Shown piece after piece: positions 7,618 through 8,742 of a stretch of DNA of 8,742 bases. How positions within the stretch are numbered: the stretch's first letter is position 1; every line of letters begins with the position of its first letter. The notes beneath the pieces are model-generated. The model ran no database searches, was not told the origin of the DNA, and saw only the letters and a program-made list of their open reading frames with translations. Both the position numbers and the translations under genes were made by a program. This DNA comes from an uncultured Clostridia bacterium. Lineage in GTDB: Bacteria; Bacillota; Clostridia; Lachnospirales; CAG-274. The DNA is taken from the NCBI GenBank assembly GCA_910579745.1, contig CAJTVH010000084.1:1-8742 (forward strand). The letters run 5' to 3'.

Positions 7618-7670
7618 TAAAAAAGAACTATATTTTGATTGTTTAAAAATATTATTATGGTTCTTTTTTA
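7618..7670. repeat. Hairpin with T-run, possible terminator
   Basis: Arms 7618-7632 and 7656-7670 pair over 15 bp (one U-G wobble) with a 23-nt loop. The core is AAAAAAGAAC with GTTCTTTTTT. The six-T run at the 3' side would suit a plus-strand terminator, and the A-run a minus-strand one. No adjacent gene explains it. Confidence 0.4.
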
Positions 7671-7748
7671 TATTTGTTATTATTTTATTAATAATTTTGC
7701 TGTTAATTTGGGAAGAAAAAGTGGTATGGTCTTTATGACTTCGGTGAG

Positions 7749-7787
7749 AAGTGTTTTTGTTATTAAAAATTTGTTTAAAAAACACTT
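7749..7787. repeat. 10-bp inverted repeat
   Basis: AAGTGTTTTT (7749-7758) and AAAAACACTT (7778-7787) are perfect reverse complements with a 19-nt spacer. No T-run follows, so a terminator is unlikely. Its role is unknown. Confidence 0.4.
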
Positions 7788-8266
7788 ATTTTATAAGGGT
7801 TTTAAATGAGATTTACAGAGATTATTTTTATAAATATTTTATCAAAAATTTAATAAGATTTCGTGTTTTGAGCTTACTTCGGAAAAAATATGGTTTTTAC
7901 AGGAATTGTATATTGATTGGAGGGGAGGGTTTTAAGAATTGGAGTTTATTTTTTGAGATTATGATATAAAAACTGTACTTATTTTATAATGTTTTACCGA
8001 ACACAATATCGAAGTATTTTAGGGAATGTTGAGGTGAAATTTTAAATTTGAGAGAAATTTTTAATTCTTATAGTGATTAAAGGTAAGGCAATCAACAAAT
8101 ACAACTTTACAACAGACAATTTATTGCAAAGCTTTGGCGAACAAACTCAATAAACAGTTTTATTCATTATAATTACTCTGTATTGTTATAGTTAGCTTTA
8201 AAATATATCACAATTTAATAAAATTGTCAAGCATAATAATACGAACTTTGAAAACGGAATATAGAC

Positions 8267-8296
8267 TTTACATTGTATCTTTATTTATGGTACAAT
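8267..8296 (+). promoter_or_regulatory. Strong sigma-A promoter with operator-like palindrome
   Basis: TTTACA (8267-8272) and TACAAT (8291-8296) are separated by 18 bp, giving a start about 40 nt before the 58-codon gene. ATTGTA (8272-8277) and TACAAT (8291-8296) form an inverted repeat with 13 bp between, spanning the spacer and the -10 box. This is the usual place for a repressor dimer of the XRE type, and a remnant of such a regulator lies at the right edge of the window. The link is inference. Confidence 0.6.
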
Positions 8297-8343
8297 ATAG
8301 TTACAAAAACTTACTTGATTAATGAATTAGGGGGGGTGATTAT

Positions 8344-8520
8344 ATGCCAAGCAATGAAAAGGAATTGAATTGCTATTTGTTTGACCAGTTGACAATATTG
8401 GAGGATATTGAAAGAGTAGCAAAAAAAACAAATGCGGAAGAAGTATTAGAAGAAATTGAAATTAAACGCAAACAAATTGAACGCAAACTTTATCAAAAAC
8501 CGCCTTTGACAAGCGAATAA
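8344..8520 (+). CDS. Small charged protein of unknown function (58 aa)
   Basis: An intact 58-codon frame starts MPSNEKELNCYLFDQLTILEDIERVAKK and ends KPPLTSE. I do not recognise the family. It has no signal peptide, membrane segment or metal motif. Most of it should be helical, and residues about 31-50 (AEEVLEEIEIKRKQIERKLY) alternate acidic and basic residues in a coiled-coil-like pattern, which suggests a soluble protein that self-associates or binds a partner. Evidence that it is real: a near-consensus promoter at 8267-8296, a very strong AGGGGGGTGA ribosome site ending 4 nt before the ATG, richer composition than the flanks, and a terminator 41 nt after the stop. It is convergent with a broken XRE-type regulator and enclosed by inverted repeats. 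It could be a regulator accessory, antitoxin-like or mobile-element cargo protein, but nothing in the sequence decides this. Confidence 0.72.
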   Translation: MPSNEKELNCYLFDQLTILEDIERVAKKTNAEEVLEEIEIKRKQIERKLYQKPPLTSE

Positions 8521-8561
8521 TAATGTAGCACATAATAAAAAAAATAACCAACCCATAAATA

Positions 8562-8602
8562 AAAACGGTGTAAAGTCTATATTCAAGACTCTGCACCGTT
8601 TT
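8562..8602. terminator. Bidirectional terminator between convergent genes
   Basis: Arms 8562-8578 and 8586-8602 pair at 16 of 17 positions (one wobble, one mismatch) around a 7-nt loop. The stem has CGGTG/CACCG in its outer part and AGTCT/AGACT next to the loop. T-rich tails occur on both strands (TTTTCATTTT on plus, TTTTTATTTAT on minus). It serves the 58-codon gene on the plus strand. Its right arm encodes the last residues of the minus-strand regulator remnant, so that stop codon sits in the loop. Confidence 0.75.
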
Positions 8603-8742
8603 CATTTTGATTATTATCATCAGGTACATATTCTACAATATCTCCGATATTGCAATTAAGGAGTTTTGATAACACTTTTTAAATATACCTTACAAAACAC
8701 CTTAAAAACACCTAATAAATCAGCTTTTTTAACAAAATATAA
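8583..8742 (-). pseudogene. 3' remnant of an XRE/Cro-CI-like regulator
   Basis: On the minus strand, 8678 down to the TGA at 8585-8583 reads KVLSKLLNCNIGDIVEYVPDDNNQNENGAES. The segment LLNCNIGDIVEYVPD is the typical end of small XRE helix-turn-helix regulators, where the last helix (K-x-LNC-x-IGDI) is followed by an acidic tail. The frame is closed upstream by TAA at 8681-8679. In another frame, upstream sequence reads VKKADLLGVFKVF, which resembles the KK-x-DL helix of such proteins, so a frameshift or deletion separates the parts. The junction (about 8671-8712) is a degenerate 12-bp tandem repeat. The recognition helix is not visible, and the gene runs off the window. Identity of the tail is fairly clear. 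Whether an intact gene lies beyond the window cannot be judged. Confidence 0.55.

Larger units (their letters stand above)
7283..8249. other. A/T-rich non-coding stretch with scattered inverted repeats
   Basis: Nearly 1 kb without a credible gene. The longest open frames here (65 codons on the minus strand at 7588-7785 and 72 codons on the plus strand at 7751-7969) are low-complexity Ile/Asn/Lys/Phe-rich, match no family I know and lie across inverted repeats. The region holds a probable terminator (7427-7455), a hairpin with a T-run (7618-7670), an inverted repeat (7749-7787), a short perfect hairpin at 8210-8227 (7-bp stem, 4-nt loop) and a 10-bp palindrome at 8127-8136. It looks like decayed intergenic or mobile DNA. 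Confidence 0.6.
8250..8603. repeat. Imperfect inverted repeats flanking a small gene
   Basis: The left arm (8250-8290, plus strand) and right arm (8603-8553, read on the minus strand) share, in the same order, GAAAACGG, then a perfect 16-bp block GAATATAGACTTTACA (8257-8272; reverse complement at 8569-8584), then TTTATTTATGG (8280-8290; 8563-8553). The right arm has 12 extra bases between the first two blocks, and they differ by a few bases before the third. The arms enclose the promoter, the 58-codon gene and half of the terminator. Confidence 0.75.

Noticed and set aside
7588..7785. 65-codon minus-strand frame
   Set aside because: Low-complexity Asn/Ile/Lys/Ser translation from A/T-rich DNA, crossing two inverted repeats. 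No family resemblance.
7751..7969. 72-codon plus-strand frame
   Set aside because: Starts inside an inverted repeat, has no ribosome site, and its translation is rich in Phe/Leu/Ile/Tyr without a known motif.
1..8742. CRISPR array, tRNA, rRNA, riboswitch or toxin-antitoxin operon
   Set aside because: No regularly spaced direct repeats, no cloverleaf or rRNA-like sequence, no FMN-type leader, and no recognisable toxin. The 58-codon gene alone does not justify a toxin-antitoxin call.

Overview
The window looks like chromosomal DNA of a low-GC Bacillota, most likely a member of Clostridia. Intergenic DNA is extremely A/T-rich. The left two thirds carries the conserved translation/RNA-processing gene order (L7Ae-like protein end, infB, rbfA, nrnA, truB, ribF) of nusA operons in this phylum, and ribosome binding sites are strong AGGAGG-type. 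I cannot name the species.

Region 1 (1-5960) is the housekeeping operon. It holds the last codons of an L7Ae/YlxQ-type RNA-binding protein, then infB (translation initiation factor IF-2, TTG start), rbfA (30S assembly factor), nrnA (DHH nanoRNase / pAp phosphatase), truB (tRNA psi55 synthase) and ribF (riboflavin kinase / FAD synthetase). The nrnA and truB genes overlap. The ribF Shine-Dalgarno overlaps the truB stop codon. A hairpin plus T-run terminator follows ribF at once. Two gaps break the otherwise tight operon. The 327-bp rbfA-nrnA gap is bounded by a perfect 13-bp inverted repeat, which suggests a small non-coding insertion. A good sigma-A-type promoter overlaps its right edge and could re-initiate transcription for nrnA-truB-ribF.

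Region 2 (about 5961-8250) is accessory and decaying. It has two strong hairpins (5992-6030 and 6198-6259). These are followed by an IS982-family transposase remnant (6384-7282) broken by about four frameshifts and two in-frame stops, although all three DDE residues are still recognisable. About 1 kb of A/T-rich DNA with several inverted repeats and no credible gene comes next. The rpsO gene often found after ribF is not present here.

Region 3 (about 8250-8742) is a compact module. A strong promoter with a palindrome across its spacer and -10 drives a 58-codon gene of unknown function with a very strong ribosome binding site. A bidirectional terminator follows, and then the broken 3' end of an XRE/Cro-CI-like regulator on the opposite strand. 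The promoter region and the regulator/terminator end are inverted copies of each other, including a perfect 16-bp match, so the small gene lies between long imperfect inverted repeats. This is the least ordinary structure in the window. The housekeeping genes look conventional.
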